Shown here one piece after another: positions 25,136 to 36,000 of a stretch of 64,000 bases of DNA. The stretch lies in NCBI RefSeq assembly GCF_900112695.1, contig NZ_FOMT01000001.1, positions 124,001 through 188,000 of the forward strand, written 5' to 3'. The position numbers and the translations under genes were made by a program. The DNA comes from Paenibacillus catalpae (GTDB lineage: Bacteria > Bacillota > Bacilli > Paenibacillales > Paenibacillaceae). Under the pieces are notes generated by a model. It was given only the letters and a program-made list of their open reading frames with translations, searched no databases and was not told the DNA's origin. How positions within the stretch are numbered: position 1 is the stretch's first letter; each line of letters opens with the position of its first letter.

Positions 25136-26209
25136 ATGAAAAATAGGAATGTGACGGCGGTGCCTGCCGAGTATTTGAGGTCAGTTAATGAAGAGCTTCA
25201 AGGGACGATTCAAGAGGTTTCCTATGAGGTAAGCAACTATATTCATTTATCGCGACAGCTTGTAACAGATCGAAACATCGATATAAGTGAAGCAGGAAGA
25301 GAAACCGTTAAAGGTGATTCCATATGGAAGAAATGCAACGTCTACCTGCCAGCGGGCTATGACCCGAACGACACGGCCGTCAGCTACAATGTATTGTATT
25401 TACTTCATGGAGTCGGCGGGGATCATTATGAGTGGTTAAGCAGCAATGGTAAGGTTGACGGACGATTTATGATTTGCAATCTATTCGACAATCTTATTGC
25501 AAACGGCGATATCGATCCGCTGATCATCGTTTTTCCCAACGGAAGAAGCGCGCATGACTGGATGGATACTTCCTTCACTTCCGAGGGTACCAATATGCTG
25601 GGATTCTATTACTTCGATTATGAGCTGAGATATGATTTGATTCCATTTATAGAATCTAAATACAAAACCTACGCGAATATAACAGACGCGTCACCGGAGG
25701 GAATTCTATATAATCGCAAGCATCGAGCGATTGCCGGGCTTTCGATGGGGGGAATGCAAGCTCTGAACCTGACTCTCGGCGGTTACAGATATGACTCGAC
25801 ACGATTTACTGGAACCAAGAGTATCTGGAACAACGGACTGGATAACACGGTGCTCGCATCAGGCATGTTAGATTTGTTCTCTTATGTCGGAGCTTTTTCG
25901 AATGCTCCCACATCGAGTGACGGCAACGTTCTTGGAGCAAGTCTCGCATCATGCGATCATAAGCTTCAATTGCTATATATGACCTGTGGAGATGCCGATG
26001 GTGTAGCTATTGGCAGCTATGCAAAATCGATAGAAGGTCTATTAGAACAAGCGAGGAATCATCTTGGTTATGGTCATTACTATCAAATTTTGATAAAGGA
26101 TGGTTTCCATGATTTCAACGTTTGGAATAACGGTGCCTACAATTATAGTCGCTTGATATTCGGAAATAGCGATGAGTATTTGTCCGATGTTGTTCAGAAG
26201 ACGCTTTAA
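25136..26209 (+). CDS. CE1-like esterase (feruloyl/acetyl xylan esterase family), cytoplasmic
   Basis: 357-residue alpha/beta hydrolase of the esterase D/Fes group. Visible: KCNVYLPAGYDP, LYLLHGVGGDHYEW (oxyanion region), nucleophile elbow AGLSMGGMQAL, and a C-terminal DGFHDFNVWNNG with the catalytic His. These match the esterase domains that release ferulate or acetate from xylans. No signal peptide, so it should act on imported oligosaccharides. It is directly followed by a YesM gene starting 1 base after its stop. The ribosome site is weak (GAAGGGA, about 12 bases upstream). Confidence 0.85.
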   Translation: MKNRNVTAVPAEYLRSVNEELQGTIQEVSYEVSNYIHLSRQLVTDRNIDISEAGRETVKGDSIWKKCNVYLPAGYDPNDTAVSYNVLYLLHGVGGDHYEWLSSNGKVDGRFMICNLFDNLIANGDIDPLIIVFPNGRSAHDWMDTSFTSEGTNMLGFYYFDYELRYDLIPFIESKYKTYANITDASPEGILYNRKHRAIAGLSMGGMQALNLTLGGYRYDSTRFTGTKSIWNNGLDNTVLASGMLDLFSYVGAFSNAPTSSDGNVLGASLASCDHKLQLLYMTCGDADGVAIGSYAKSIEGLLEQARNHLGYGHYYQILIKDGFHDFNVWNNGAYNYSRLIFGNSDEYLSDVVQKTL

Positions 26210-26210
26210 T

Positions 26211-28007
26211 ATGAAAGGGTTCTCGAAGTATATAGGCGGGATTTCCATTAAGAATAAAATATTCATTGCGAATATTTTAATCATTGTCGTATTTATTTCC
26301 ACCCAGTCGATCTTCGCCAACACGATTTCGCAGAAGGCTATTATAGAGAAAGCCATGAACAACTCATCCCGGGAGCTTGTGCTCATCAAAAACAACCTTC
26401 AAACCTTGTTATCCACCATCGAAGATTATTCCAAAATTCTGGCAAGCGATTATCGATTGCAGAGCGTGCTGTATAACGATTATTTGATAAATAATGAGGT
26501 TAATGCAGGCAAACCGGTTGAAGGATTAAATAACCTCTCTATGAACAAAACCCTTTCAGAGACGATGAGCAATATTGTGGAGCCTAACACAAAAATCAAA
26601 GCGGTCAGCATTCTTACCTCCAATCAACATTGGGTGGACGTTGGGTTTGCCGACAACGCCTACGCTTCCCGCCTATTCGGTTACGGTTATGGGGCGGATG
26701 ATCGGACCTATTTGCCCATTTGGACAGGTTTGATCAAATTCAGATTCTTGTATGAAGGGGAAGACAACGTATTTGCGGTTTCCAAAACGGTTATTCACAA
26801 AGATACAGGAAAAACGATCGGCCGAGTTTTTTTGTACGTGAAAGAAACGACCATTGCCTCGATTTACGAAGAGGGAAAAAATAAGGGCGGGGAGTTTTAT
26901 ATCGTCGATTCCGCCGGGCGTATTATTTCCTCACAGAATAAAGCCATGTTATACCGGGATTTCAAGGAAGCCGTCTCTATCAGCATTCCGAGCGACGGTA
27001 AAGACGCAAGCTTCATCCAAGGCAGCGGAAGGCAAGAAAAGCTGATACTCACCCACCGCTTTGAACCGTTGCAATGGACGATTGTAAGCGCTATCCCCAT
27101 GGATGAGATTACTTCGGAGCGGAAGGAAATCAATCAATTGATTATCGGGCTTGGGGCTGCATGTTTGCTGCTGGCATTAATGGTGTCCTTCCTGTTGTCC
27201 CGATCGATCACGAGACCCATCTTCCGGCTTGCCAAGACAATGAGAGAAATCCGAACGGGAAAGATGCAAGTCAGAAGCTCGTACCAATCAACGGACGAGA
27301 TCGGATATTTAAGCGAGGGTTTCAATAGTTTAATGGATCGTATTGAGGCGCTAATGGCCGAGAACGTTGAGAAACAAAGGACAAAAGCCGATATCGAATT
27401 TAAATTGCTGCAATCGCAAGTGAAGCCTCATTTTTTGTACAACACGGTTGAAACCATTATTTCCCTAATCAAGCTGGGCCTTGGGAAGCAAGCCATAACG
27501 GCGGCCCAATACATGGCGAATTTCTATAAGATCTCGTTAAGCAAAGGCAACGATATCATTTCGATAGGCGAGGAGATGCGTTTAACAGAAAGCTATTTGG
27601 AAATTCAGCAGCTGCGTTACGTGGAATACATGGCTTACACGATGGAAATCGACAATGACATTTTAACCTATTCGATACCGAAGCTAACCTTGCAGCCAAT
27701 CGTGGAAAATGCCATCTATCACGGATTGAAGCTCAAAAAGGAAAAAGGAATCATTCGCATTACCGGAAGGCGCTGCGGCAACAATGTGGAAATCGAAATT
27801 TACGATAACGGGGCTGGCATGCACAGGGATCAAACCCAGGCGATAATGGCAGGATCCGGGGTTCCCAATGAAGCCGGCGGTTTTGGGATCAGAAGCGTAT
27901 CCAATCGGATCCGAATGCTGTACGGGGACAGATACGGACTGAAAGTTGAAAGCGAATACGGCGTTTACACGAAAATTATTATCGTACTGCCTCTTCATTC
28001 TCATTAG
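26211..28007 (+). CDS. YesM-type sensor histidine kinase
   Basis: 598 residues from the ATG at 26211, which follows the esterase stop by one base; an earlier in-frame ATG at 26172 lies inside the esterase gene without a ribosome site. Transmembrane segment near residues 15-35 (KIFIANILIIVVF), extracellular Cache-like sensing domain, second membrane segment (about 307-327, LIIGLGAACLLLALMVSFLL), HAMP, then HisKA_7TM/His_kinase with QVKPHFLYNTVE (phospho-His407) and a GHKL ATPase domain (ENAIYHGLKLKK, DNGAGM, GFGIRSV). YesM kinases sense extracellular carbohydrate, often through a binding protein, and partner YesN. Confidence 0.92.
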   Translation: MKGFSKYIGGISIKNKIFIANILIIVVFISTQSIFANTISQKAIIEKAMNNSSRELVLIKNNLQTLLSTIEDYSKILASDYRLQSVLYNDYLINNEVNAGKPVEGLNNLSMNKTLSETMSNIVEPNTKIKAVSILTSNQHWVDVGFADNAYASRLFGYGYGADDRTYLPIWTGLIKFRFLYEGEDNVFAVSKTVIHKDTGKTIGRVFLYVKETTIASIYEEGKNKGGEFYIVDSAGRIISSQNKAMLYRDFKEAVSISIPSDGKDASFIQGSGRQEKLILTHRFEPLQWTIVSAIPMDEITSERKEINQLIIGLGAACLLLALMVSFLLSRSITRPIFRLAKTMREIRTGKMQVRSSYQSTDEIGYLSEGFNSLMDRIEALMAENVEKQRTKADIEFKLLQSQVKPHFLYNTVETIISLIKLGLGKQAITAAQYMANFYKISLSKGNDIISIGEEMRLTESYLEIQQLRYVEYMAYTMEIDNDILTYSIPKLTLQPIVENAIYHGLKLKKEKGIIRITGRRCGNNVEIEIYDNGAGMHRDQTQAIMAGSGVPNEAGGFGIRSVSNRIRMLYGDRYGLKVESEYGVYTKIIIVLPLHSH

Positions 28008-28078
28008 CTCCTGCAGCATTCATTAGGCTCATTTCTAATATTCGCATGCTAAGGATGAAATAGGACAGGAGGAAAGAC

Positions 28079-29686
28079 ATGTACAAAGTACTTATCGTCG
28101 ATGACGAATATTATTTCAGACAAGCCTTGAAGATTTCGCTGCCATGGAGTGAGCTGGGCTTTCAAATCGCGGGGGAAGCAAAAAACGGGGCGGAAGCGCT
28201 GGAGATGATGCCCGAGGTTGAACCGGATGTCGTATTGGTCGATATGAATATGCCGATCATGGATGGTTTGGAGTTTATACATAAAGCCAAGGAACTCGGC
28301 CGGAAAACAAAATTTCTGGTGTTGTCGGGACACAGCGAATTCGCGTATGCCAGACAGGCCGTGCAATTAGGCGTTTTTAATTACGTGCTTAAACCCATTA
28401 ACGAAGAAGAACTCCAAGGCTGCTTGCTGGATATGAGGGAGCTGATACGAACGGAGCGCCGGAGCGAGCTTGAGTTGGACGATTTAAGAAAGCAGGCGAG
28501 CGAAGGCTTGTCTGTCAGGAAGGAGCAAGTGTTAATCGGTTGGCTGCAAGGCAACGGCCATGATATCTCTGGAGCTGAGCAGGATCGGTTAAGGGAATTG
28601 GGAATAAAGCTGGAAGGATTGCATTATCGGGCGGTTGTCGTCGATCTGGATGCAAACGAGGAGAGGAATCTTGAGGAGGGTATGCCGATCCGCAAAGCCA
28701 AGGTGCTAGAAATTGCTCAATACCATATGCAAAGCGCCTTTCCGTGTGTCGGCTGTCACGATCAAGATACGCGTCTAGTTCTGATCATTGGATCGCCTGA
28801 CGGCTCCTTCAACGGCTTGGAAACGATTTGCGAACGGATTCGATTAAACGTACAGAACGACTTGGACAGAACGGTAACAATCGGCTTAGGGAATAGCTGC
28901 GAAGCGTTTGAGTCCATTCCGGTTTCATACAAAGAAGCGTTAATCGCCTTGAAGCAGCGTTTTGTATGGGGAGGCAACAAGGTGTTTGTTCATTCCTTGC
29001 TTACGGAAACCGGTATGAAAGGCGGTTTGTTCTCGGTGGAAAAAAGAAGCGGCTTGCTGATGTTCATGAGAGTCGGAAATTCGTCCGAGACGGAAGAGTG
29101 GCTCTCCCGTTTTTTTCATGATGCTCGCGTTCAAAAGGCTTCCATGGAAATACTGCTCCTTGCCGGGATCGAAATCGTATCCACCTGCCTTGAATTTTTG
29201 GCCGAAGCATCGCAAAGCTTTGAAGATGTCTTCCAAAATACGACGCAACCCGATATGATACAGCACGTTCAGCGGATGAAAACCTTTAATGAGCTGGAGA
29301 ACTGGATACGTACTACAATTCTAAGGGCCATGAGTCATGTGCATAGTCGCAAGCCCAATAGAGCCGTCAAAGTCATAGAGGAGGTTAAATCGTATATAAC
29401 GAGGCATTACGGCAACGAGGAATTGCGGATCGAAGATATCGCGAGAAGCGTTCATGTCAATTACAATCATCTTTGCTTCGTGTTCAAAAAGGAAACGACC
29501 TTCACGATCAATGACTACCTGACCGAAGTACGGATCATGAAAGCAAAAGAACTGTTTGATCAGGGAGAGAAGGTTATCCAAAACGTAGCGATCCGGGTGG
29601 GATATGCGGACGCCAATTATTTCAGCAAATGCTTCAAAAAATATATGGGAATCACGCCCAGCAAATATGTGAATCAAATCCAATAA
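28079..29686 (+). CDS. YesN-type response regulator with AraC output domain
   Basis: 535 residues, AGGAGG ribosome site before the ATG. Receiver domain with phospho-acceptor Asp55 in VVLVDMNMPIMDG and Lys in NYVLKPI; a middle region; and a C-terminal double helix-turn-helix (IEDIARSVHVNYNHLCFVFKKETT and IQNVAIRVGYADANYFSKCFKKYMGITPSKYV). It is cotranscribed with the YesM gene and likely activates the importer operon that begins at 29890. Confidence 0.93.
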   Translation: MYKVLIVDDEYYFRQALKISLPWSELGFQIAGEAKNGAEALEMMPEVEPDVVLVDMNMPIMDGLEFIHKAKELGRKTKFLVLSGHSEFAYARQAVQLGVFNYVLKPINEEELQGCLLDMRELIRTERRSELELDDLRKQASEGLSVRKEQVLIGWLQGNGHDISGAEQDRLRELGIKLEGLHYRAVVVDLDANEERNLEEGMPIRKAKVLEIAQYHMQSAFPCVGCHDQDTRLVLIIGSPDGSFNGLETICERIRLNVQNDLDRTVTIGLGNSCEAFESIPVSYKEALIALKQRFVWGGNKVFVHSLLTETGMKGGLFSVEKRSGLLMFMRVGNSSETEEWLSRFFHDARVQKASMEILLLAGIEIVSTCLEFLAEASQSFEDVFQNTTQPDMIQHVQRMKTFNELENWIRTTILRAMSHVHSRKPNRAVKVIEEVKSYITRHYGNEELRIEDIARSVHVNYNHLCFVFKKETTFTINDYLTEVRIMKAKELFDQGEKVIQNVAIRVGYADANYFSKCFKKYMGITPSKYVNQIQ

Positions 29687-29707
29687 AGCTATTTAAGGCA
29701 GACGCTG

Positions 29708-29745
29708 GACGAGAGTGAGAACTTTCCTCTTTCGTCTATTTTTTT
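29708..29745 (+). terminator. Probable Rho-independent terminator
   Basis: GACGA (29708-29712) pairs with TCGTC (29732-29736), with an additional GAG/CTC pairing inside and a T-rich tail (29737-29745). It separates the regulator pair from the importer operon. Confidence 0.55.
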
Positions 29746-29826
29746 GCCGTTAATTTTACTGCTGGCCCGAGAATACTCTCTGTACTAAATTTAGGAAGAT
29801 TCGTAAAATTAGCTCAAGGTTAAGGT

Positions 29827-29840
29827 TGATACCGCTTTCA
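29827..29840 (-). promoter_or_regulatory. cre (CcpA) site, perfect consensus match
   Basis: The minus strand reads TGAAAGCGGTATCA, matching all 14 positions of TGWAANCGNTNWCA. It lies 50 bp before the binding-protein gene of the importer operon. Confidence 0.65.
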
Positions 29841-29889
29841 ACAGCTAGATTCAACCGATATCCGTTTCGACAAATAGGGGAGGTATACA

Positions 29890-31257
29890 ATGAAAACGAA
29901 GTCAAAAGCAGCAGCTATGTTCCTTATGGCAAATATTCTTCTGGTTTCATCGGCATGCAGCAGCGGGAATGAAACAAAGTCCAACCAGCCGTCCGACAAT
30001 CCGTCGCCCTCGGCAGCAAGTACGGAAGATAACAAGGAGACTGCGGCACCGGACGGCAAAAAAATCAAGATGAGAGTTATAACGATTACGACGGACGAGA
30101 ATCGCAATAACATCATGGAAAAATTCATCAAGCCTAACATTGCCGCTGCGCTTCCCAATCTTGAAGTCGAGTTTGAGCCGGGCGGCGGCGGCGAGGATAT
30201 GGCAAACAAATTGAAGACGTTGAATTCGTCCGGGGATATGCCGGACGTATTCTGGAACGATGCGGGCTACTTTACCCCGCTGAAGAACACAGGCAGCATT
30301 TTGGATCTGACACCTTATATTTCCAAAGACGGCTTTTTGGACAAATATGCGGTGCCGGATGCGTTAAAGCATGTCGATAACGGAATTTACAGCCTATCAT
30401 CCGGAGCTGACACGTATTTCACCCCCGTCATCTTTTACCATAAAGACATGTTTGAGGAAGCAGGGGTTAAGGTGCCGACGACGTTCGATGAGCTGATTCA
30501 AATCTCGAAGACGCTCAAGAGCAAGGGCATGGTTCCAGCCGTTACTCCCGGCAAGGACGGGTGGGGGCCGAAAATCTTCATGCTGCAGCAAATGATTCAA
30601 ATCGGGGATCCGCAGGCGATGGCGGACCTCGTCAGCAACAAAACGGACTTTAACAATCCATCCGTCAAGGAAGGGGCGGCCCGCATTGAAACGCTGGTCA
30701 AGGAAGGCGTGTTCCCAGACGGCATAGCCAATCTGGATTACGGTCCGGCGATGGAGATGTTTACGTCTAAAAAAGCGGCAATGTTATGGATGTTTACTTG
30801 GGAGCTGCCAAATCTGGCAAAAGACGAAACGGTTGATTTCTTCCCATTCCCAAGCGCGAGCGATAAGTATGATCCTGCACAGACCGTACAGTTCTGGGGT
30901 TCTCCGGTTAACGGCTATGCGGTCAACGGCAAAACCGAGCATCCGGAAGAGGCCGTCAAGCTTGCCGAATTTCTGGCCATGGCGGATGCGTTATACTTCG
31001 AATCTACAGGAGCGCCAATATCCTTGCAGACCGGCAACCAGGCAAATGACAGGAGCCCGCTCATGCAGAAGTTCGTTGACTGGTACAATCCGATTCCTAA
31101 TAAAATCGCGTCCTTTGCTCTTAATTCGTTAGACGCGAGAACTTCTGCCGAAGTGTCTACGCAAGGAGCGAACTTATTGACGGGCGAGTACGCTGCCGAA
31201 GATTTTAATGCCGCGATGAACAAGATTTGGGGCGAGAATACGTGGTTTAACAAGTAA
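29890..31257 (+). CDS. CUT1-type sugar-binding lipoprotein
   Basis: 455 residues with GGGGAGG before the ATG. Signal peptide with lipobox LLVSSAC, an Asn/Ser/Pro-rich linker, then the SBP_bac_1 fold (MEKFIKPNIAAALPNLEVEFEPGGGGEDMANKLKT; DMPDVFWNDAGYF; HPEEAVKLAEFLAMADA). It feeds the two permeases downstream. A strong stem-loop separates it from them, which would allow more binding protein than permease to be made. Control by the adjacent YesM/YesN pair is inferred. Confidence 0.92.
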   Translation: MKTKSKAAAMFLMANILLVSSACSSGNETKSNQPSDNPSPSAASTEDNKETAAPDGKKIKMRVITITTDENRNNIMEKFIKPNIAAALPNLEVEFEPGGGGEDMANKLKTLNSSGDMPDVFWNDAGYFTPLKNTGSILDLTPYISKDGFLDKYAVPDALKHVDNGIYSLSSGADTYFTPVIFYHKDMFEEAGVKVPTTFDELIQISKTLKSKGMVPAVTPGKDGWGPKIFMLQQMIQIGDPQAMADLVSNKTDFNNPSVKEGAARIETLVKEGVFPDGIANLDYGPAMEMFTSKKAAMLWMFTWELPNLAKDETVDFFPFPSASDKYDPAQTVQFWGSPVNGYAVNGKTEHPEEAVKLAEFLAMADALYFESTGAPISLQTGNQANDRSPLMQKFVDWYNPIPNKIASFALNSLDARTSAEVSTQGANLLTGEYAAEDFNAAMNKIWGENTWFNK

Positions 31258-31274
31258 AAAAGAGGCGATAACAG

Positions 31275-31309
31275 CTAAATCCCCTTCGGCTAAACCCTGG
31301 GGGATTTAG
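31275..31309 (+). other. Intercistronic stem-loop after binding-protein gene
   Basis: CTAAATCCCC (31275-31284) pairs perfectly with GGGGATTTAG (31300-31309); 15-base loop and no T-tract. Confidence 0.55.
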
Positions 31310-31335
31310 ACACAAATTAAATGGTGGAGAGAGCG

Positions 31336-32220
31336 ATGAACAAGTACTTTAGCACCAAATTGTCCATATTTGTGTTTGCTTCCCCGGCCTTGCTGCTGTT
31401 TACCGTATTTTGCGTATACCCCTTGCTGCCGGAGATCTGGATGAGCTTGCATAAGCATGACGGATTTCGAAATCTGGGTTTTGTTGGTTTAGATAATTAC
31501 AAAGACGTGATGGCTTCGCCATCCTTTTGGACCGCTCATAAAAATACGTATCTTATTGTAGCCATCTCCTTATTGCTTGGGCTGCCCCTATCCATGATGC
31601 TGTCGCTTTTTATGGACGCTCAAACACCAAGGTTTCGTCGATTCTTCAAGACGGCGGCGATGTTCCCCGCTATCTTGTCGGTTACGGTGGTTGCCCAGAT
31701 CTGGCTGGCGTTCTACGAACCGAATTGGGGATTGTTCAACAGCATTCTTCATTCGCTCGGTCTGAGCTCCTGGACGCATTCGTGGTTAACGGAAAAGAAA
31801 ACGGTAATGCCCAGCATCGGGCTGACATTCCTATGGCAATATATTGGTCTCAACGCGATGCTGTTTTATACAGGTATCAAGACCATACCGAAGAGCTACT
31901 ATGAAGCGGCTTTGATCGACGGTGCCAATTTTGTTCAAGTCTGCTTACGAATTACGATCCCCTTGCTGCAGAATGTCATCAAATACATACTTATTCTGTC
32001 TACATTAGGCTCAATGGCTTTCTATTCGCATGTGCGAGTCATGACGGCAGGAGGCCCGGGCGATCTTTCCAGGACGGTCATCTACCAGATGTATTATACG
32101 GCATTTGATACTTCCGAGTTTGGCAAAGGTACTGCAATCGCCGTTATCTTTATTCTGGAATGCCTTCTGATCTCCTTTATCATCCAAAGGTACGTAGCCA
32201 GGGAAAAACTAGAGTTTTAA
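31336..32220 (+). CDS. CUT1-type sugar ABC permease (MalF/UgpA-like)
   Basis: 294 residues from the ATG at 31336, which has GGTGGAGAG upstream; the ATG at 31321 forms part of that site. First helix SIFVFASPALLLFTVFCVYPL, about six helices in all, EAA loop YEAALIDGANFVQVCLRITIPLL. Membrane partner of the following permease; ATPase not encoded here. Confidence 0.92.
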   Translation: MNKYFSTKLSIFVFASPALLLFTVFCVYPLLPEIWMSLHKHDGFRNLGFVGLDNYKDVMASPSFWTAHKNTYLIVAISLLLGLPLSMMLSLFMDAQTPRFRRFFKTAAMFPAILSVTVVAQIWLAFYEPNWGLFNSILHSLGLSSWTHSWLTEKKTVMPSIGLTFLWQYIGLNAMLFYTGIKTIPKSYYEAALIDGANFVQVCLRITIPLLQNVIKYILILSTLGSMAFYSHVRVMTAGGPGDLSRTVIYQMYYTAFDTSEFGKGTAIAVIFILECLLISFIIQRYVAREKLEF

Positions 32221-32236
32221 GCTAGGGGGGAGCTTA

Positions 32237-33049
32237 TTGAAAGTATTAAATCGAGTGTTTTGGGTAGCCGTCGGGTGCACGTTTCTGTTTCCCTTGTACT
32301 GGATGTTAACGATGTCGTTGAAGTCCAAGAGCGAAGCTTATGACAATCCTTTTGGCATACCGTCTTCCTTGGATTGGCTGAACTTCAGCGAAGCGTTATC
32401 CAAATATCATTTTTACACGTATTTCGAGAACAGCTTGATCTATACGGCAGGCACAATTGCCATAACGCTCGCAACGGGCAGCATGCTTGCTTATTGCCTC
32501 AGCCGCATGCAATGGAAATTCAATTCGGCTGTGCTGTTTTATGTATCTATGGGACTAATTGTCCCAATCGAGGTAGTCGTCATTCCTTTATTCCAGCTGG
32601 TTAAAGCGCTGCATATCAAAAATAGTTATTTCGGTCTTATCCTGCCGTATTCCGGCTTCGCTATCGCTTCCTGCGTACTCATGCTGTATGCCTTTCTCCG
32701 TTCGTTGCCCAAGGAGCTGGAGGAAGCGGCATGCATAGACGGAGCGAATGTCTATCAAACGTATATAAGAATCATATTTCCAATCGTGATGCCGGCGCTG
32801 GTGACGCAATGCGTCCTTATATTCATTCGGATATGGAACGAATTCCCGCTTGCCTTTATTATTGCCTCCAAGGATCAATTTCGGCCGCTTACCGTGGGCT
32901 TGCTTGGTTTCTTTGTCAATGTGGGAGTTACGGATTGGGGGCTGATCGGGGCGAGTATGCTGCTGTCCAGTTTGCCTATGATTATCGTTTATTTGGTAGG
33001 CAACGAGAAGATCGAAAATGCTTTGACAGCCGGGGCTATTTTGAAGTGA
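32237..33049 (+). CDS. CUT1-type sugar ABC permease (MalG/UgpE-like)
   Basis: 270 residues from a TTG start with GGGGGG 7 bases upstream. It lacks the usual longer cytoplasmic N-terminus but has the complete helix set and EAA loop EEAACIDGANVYQTYIRIIFPIVMP. It starts 16 bases after the previous permease and is followed 49 bases later by the large beta-helix protein gene, so that secreted protein is probably in the same operon. Confidence 0.9.
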   Translation: MKVLNRVFWVAVGCTFLFPLYWMLTMSLKSKSEAYDNPFGIPSSLDWLNFSEALSKYHFYTYFENSLIYTAGTIAITLATGSMLAYCLSRMQWKFNSAVLFYVSMGLIVPIEVVVIPLFQLVKALHIKNSYFGLILPYSGFAIASCVLMLYAFLRSLPKELEEAACIDGANVYQTYIRIIFPIVMPALVTQCVLIFIRIWNEFPLAFIIASKDQFRPLTVGLLGFFVNVGVTDWGLIGASMLLSSLPMIIVYLVGNEKIENALTAGAILK

Positions 33050-33098
33050 ATTTGCCGGCACATGTTTATAGTATTTTACTTACATCCAAGGAGGTTTT

Positions 33099-36000
33099 AT
33101 GGAAGTGAGAAAAAGAGCATTCGTTTGGATTATGACTTTCGTAATGGTATTTTCCATGCTGCCCTTTTCAAGGTCGGTAGTCTCGGCTGACAGTGCGCCT
33201 AGTACTACTATCTATGTTGCTGCAAACGGCAATGATAACATAGGCGACGGAACACAAGGAAAACCGTACAAAACGATTGCCAAGGCAAAAGAAATCGTAA
33301 GGACGCTGCCCAAGACCGGCGGTGATATCGTCGTTCAGATCGCGGACGGATTTTATCCGCTAAATGAAACCCTGGTTTTCTCCAAGGAAGATTCCGGCAG
33401 CGAAAGCAGCACGATTCGCTATGAGGCGGCACCGGGCGCGAAGCCGGTAATCAGCGCCGGTGAAATGCTGGAAAAAGGCGTATGGACAGAAGCGGTTGGC
33501 CTTACCCAGACTGGCGGCTTAAAGGCGTATAAAACGACCCTTAACCGAAGCGATAAGCTGCGCGCGATCTATGTAAACGATAAGCGCGCCAATATGACGA
33601 CGAGCCCGCAAATCGTTTCAGCGGGCAGAACCGTCACAGGTACCCCTACAGTCAGCTTTACCTCCGCTGATAACCCTTGGGCGTGGCAGAACGGCAGCAA
33701 CATTCGGGCCGGTATCGTATTCGATGCCAGCGTAGGTCTGACGACGGAAACGAAAAACCCCCAAAACATCGAGGCCGAAAGCATGGGCGGTTCCACCGCC
33801 AGATGGGCGAGACCTTTTGTCACTTTCGCGTCGATCGAACAAGCGCCGGCAGCCAGCAACAAGCCCGGCGGAGTCATGCTCCGGTTCCAAATGCCGTATG
33901 GGGCGATTTCACAGTCTTTAGGCAATAACACGCAATACAATCCAGGTAACAATCAAGTCATCCGCAACGCCTTCGAGTTCTTCAACAAACGCGGCGATTT
34001 CTATTTCGACCAGGCAGAAAGCACGCTGTATTACATCCCGCTTGCGGGTGAGGATATTAATACCGCCGAGGTAGTCATTCCAAGGCTTGAGACGGTCCTC
34101 GACATTAGAGGAATCCCGGTAGGCGATCGGTTGAACCCTGTTGAGGGCTCGGATGATGGACGCGTCAAAAACATAACCTTCAACGGGCTGACATTTGCCC
34201 ATACCGACTACAAACTGTTTGAACTGACGGGCACCTACACACTTAGCGACGGATCCGGACCGGTAACGACCAGCTCCCGCGGCTATGCGTCCGTTCAAGG
34301 CTCAATCGTGAACAAAGTTTACTTCCCAAGCAGCATTAACTGGCATGAGACTTTCTACCGGGGGTATGACATACCGCCTGCAGTCGTAATGATCAACGCA
34401 GCGAGGAACATTAAGGTACTGAACGGCGAGATCGGGCTAGCCGGATTTAATGGCATCCATATTGAAAACGATGTCAAGGATATCGAGGTCACGGGCAACT
34501 ATATCGTGGATACGCTCGCCTCCGGCGTTGTAGTCGGACATCCGCAGCATATCTATGAAAACGATGAGCCGATTAAGCATGAATCTAGCGTTTCCGTCTC
34601 CGGCACGCCAATTAGGAACTGGGCCGGCGTTAATAAGGAAAAATTTACGGCGGGTACGGAATCCGTGCCGGAAAATATTTATATTACCAATAACTTTTTG
34701 TACAGGACCTGCTACGGATTTCCGGGCGCCAATGCACTAGCCTCTTTCTACACAACGAACATGCAAATACTGCACAACTACATTTACGACACCACTTACG
34801 GCGCCATGAGCATCGGCTGGGGCTGGGACGAGTACGATGGGTTCGGCTTTACCGCCCAAGGTACGAACAAGACCGGCGGCCCTTACCATGGTACGCATGA
34901 AACAAGCATCGCAAGATCTCCGATCATTTCCACAACCTCAAGAAATAACAAAATAAACTATAACCGGATAGAGGAAATTTGCACGGTAGTTAACGACTCC
35001 GGAGCCATTTACTCGCTGGGACGCCAAGGTGATCCGGGTAATTTGCCGGACGGAGGGACATGGGACACCGTCAATAATTTGACAAACGACCCGGTCACCG
35101 ACAAGAACAGCAACTGGCATCCCGACAACTGGACGAATTTCACCGAGATGAACTACAACTTCCTTAACCCGAATCCAACTGACAAACCAACAACCTCCAA
35201 CAACTGGACCAACGGATTCCATCCCGACGAAGGCAGCACGTTCATTAAGATGCTGGGCAACGTGGTGCAGTCAAAGCTCTCCCATGCCCCAGGACAAAGC
35301 CGTCTTTTTGAATTTAACAACTGGAAGCGCAAAAGCGATATGATTGCCGCCCAAGGTTACGTGGACGGGAATAACAATCAGAACGGCGCTCCTAGGATTA
35401 TTAACGACAATTACAAAAGCGAAGCCCGCATTTGGCCGGTTAAGGGCAACGAAATCGTTTTGAATTCGGGTCTTACGAACGAATACACCCATATGATCCC
35501 AAGAAGCCTCATTGCGGATACCGAGTTTGAGCTGGCTTCCAACGTCATCATGGGTAAAGGCGAGAAGCTGAACCGCAGAGGTCTGCTAAGTGCTCAAGAC
35601 ACGGTCTGGCTCGCGCCTGCGAACTCAACTCTCTTTAACGAAGGCAATACGATGACAAAAGCTGCCGGCGACGCAAAGTCGATCAAAGTACCGTCTGCCG
35701 CAGGAGAATACAAACTCTATATCCAGTACGGAGACGGCAGAGAAACGGCCACTTCCAAGTATACGGTATACGTCGACCAGAACGCGGCAGCGATCAATGT
35801 GGCAGACGGGGAAAATTACGAAGTTTCAGCGGCACGGCCTCTTGAACTGACTTTGAGTAAAGACTACACCTATACGCTGAGCGGCAATCCCGTGGTGAGC
35901 GGGTACAAAATCGCCATCGAAGGAAGCTGGACCTTGATCGTCAGCTCACCGACGGAGCCGAATGCCATGACCATCAACTTTACCACCACCGTATCGGTGG

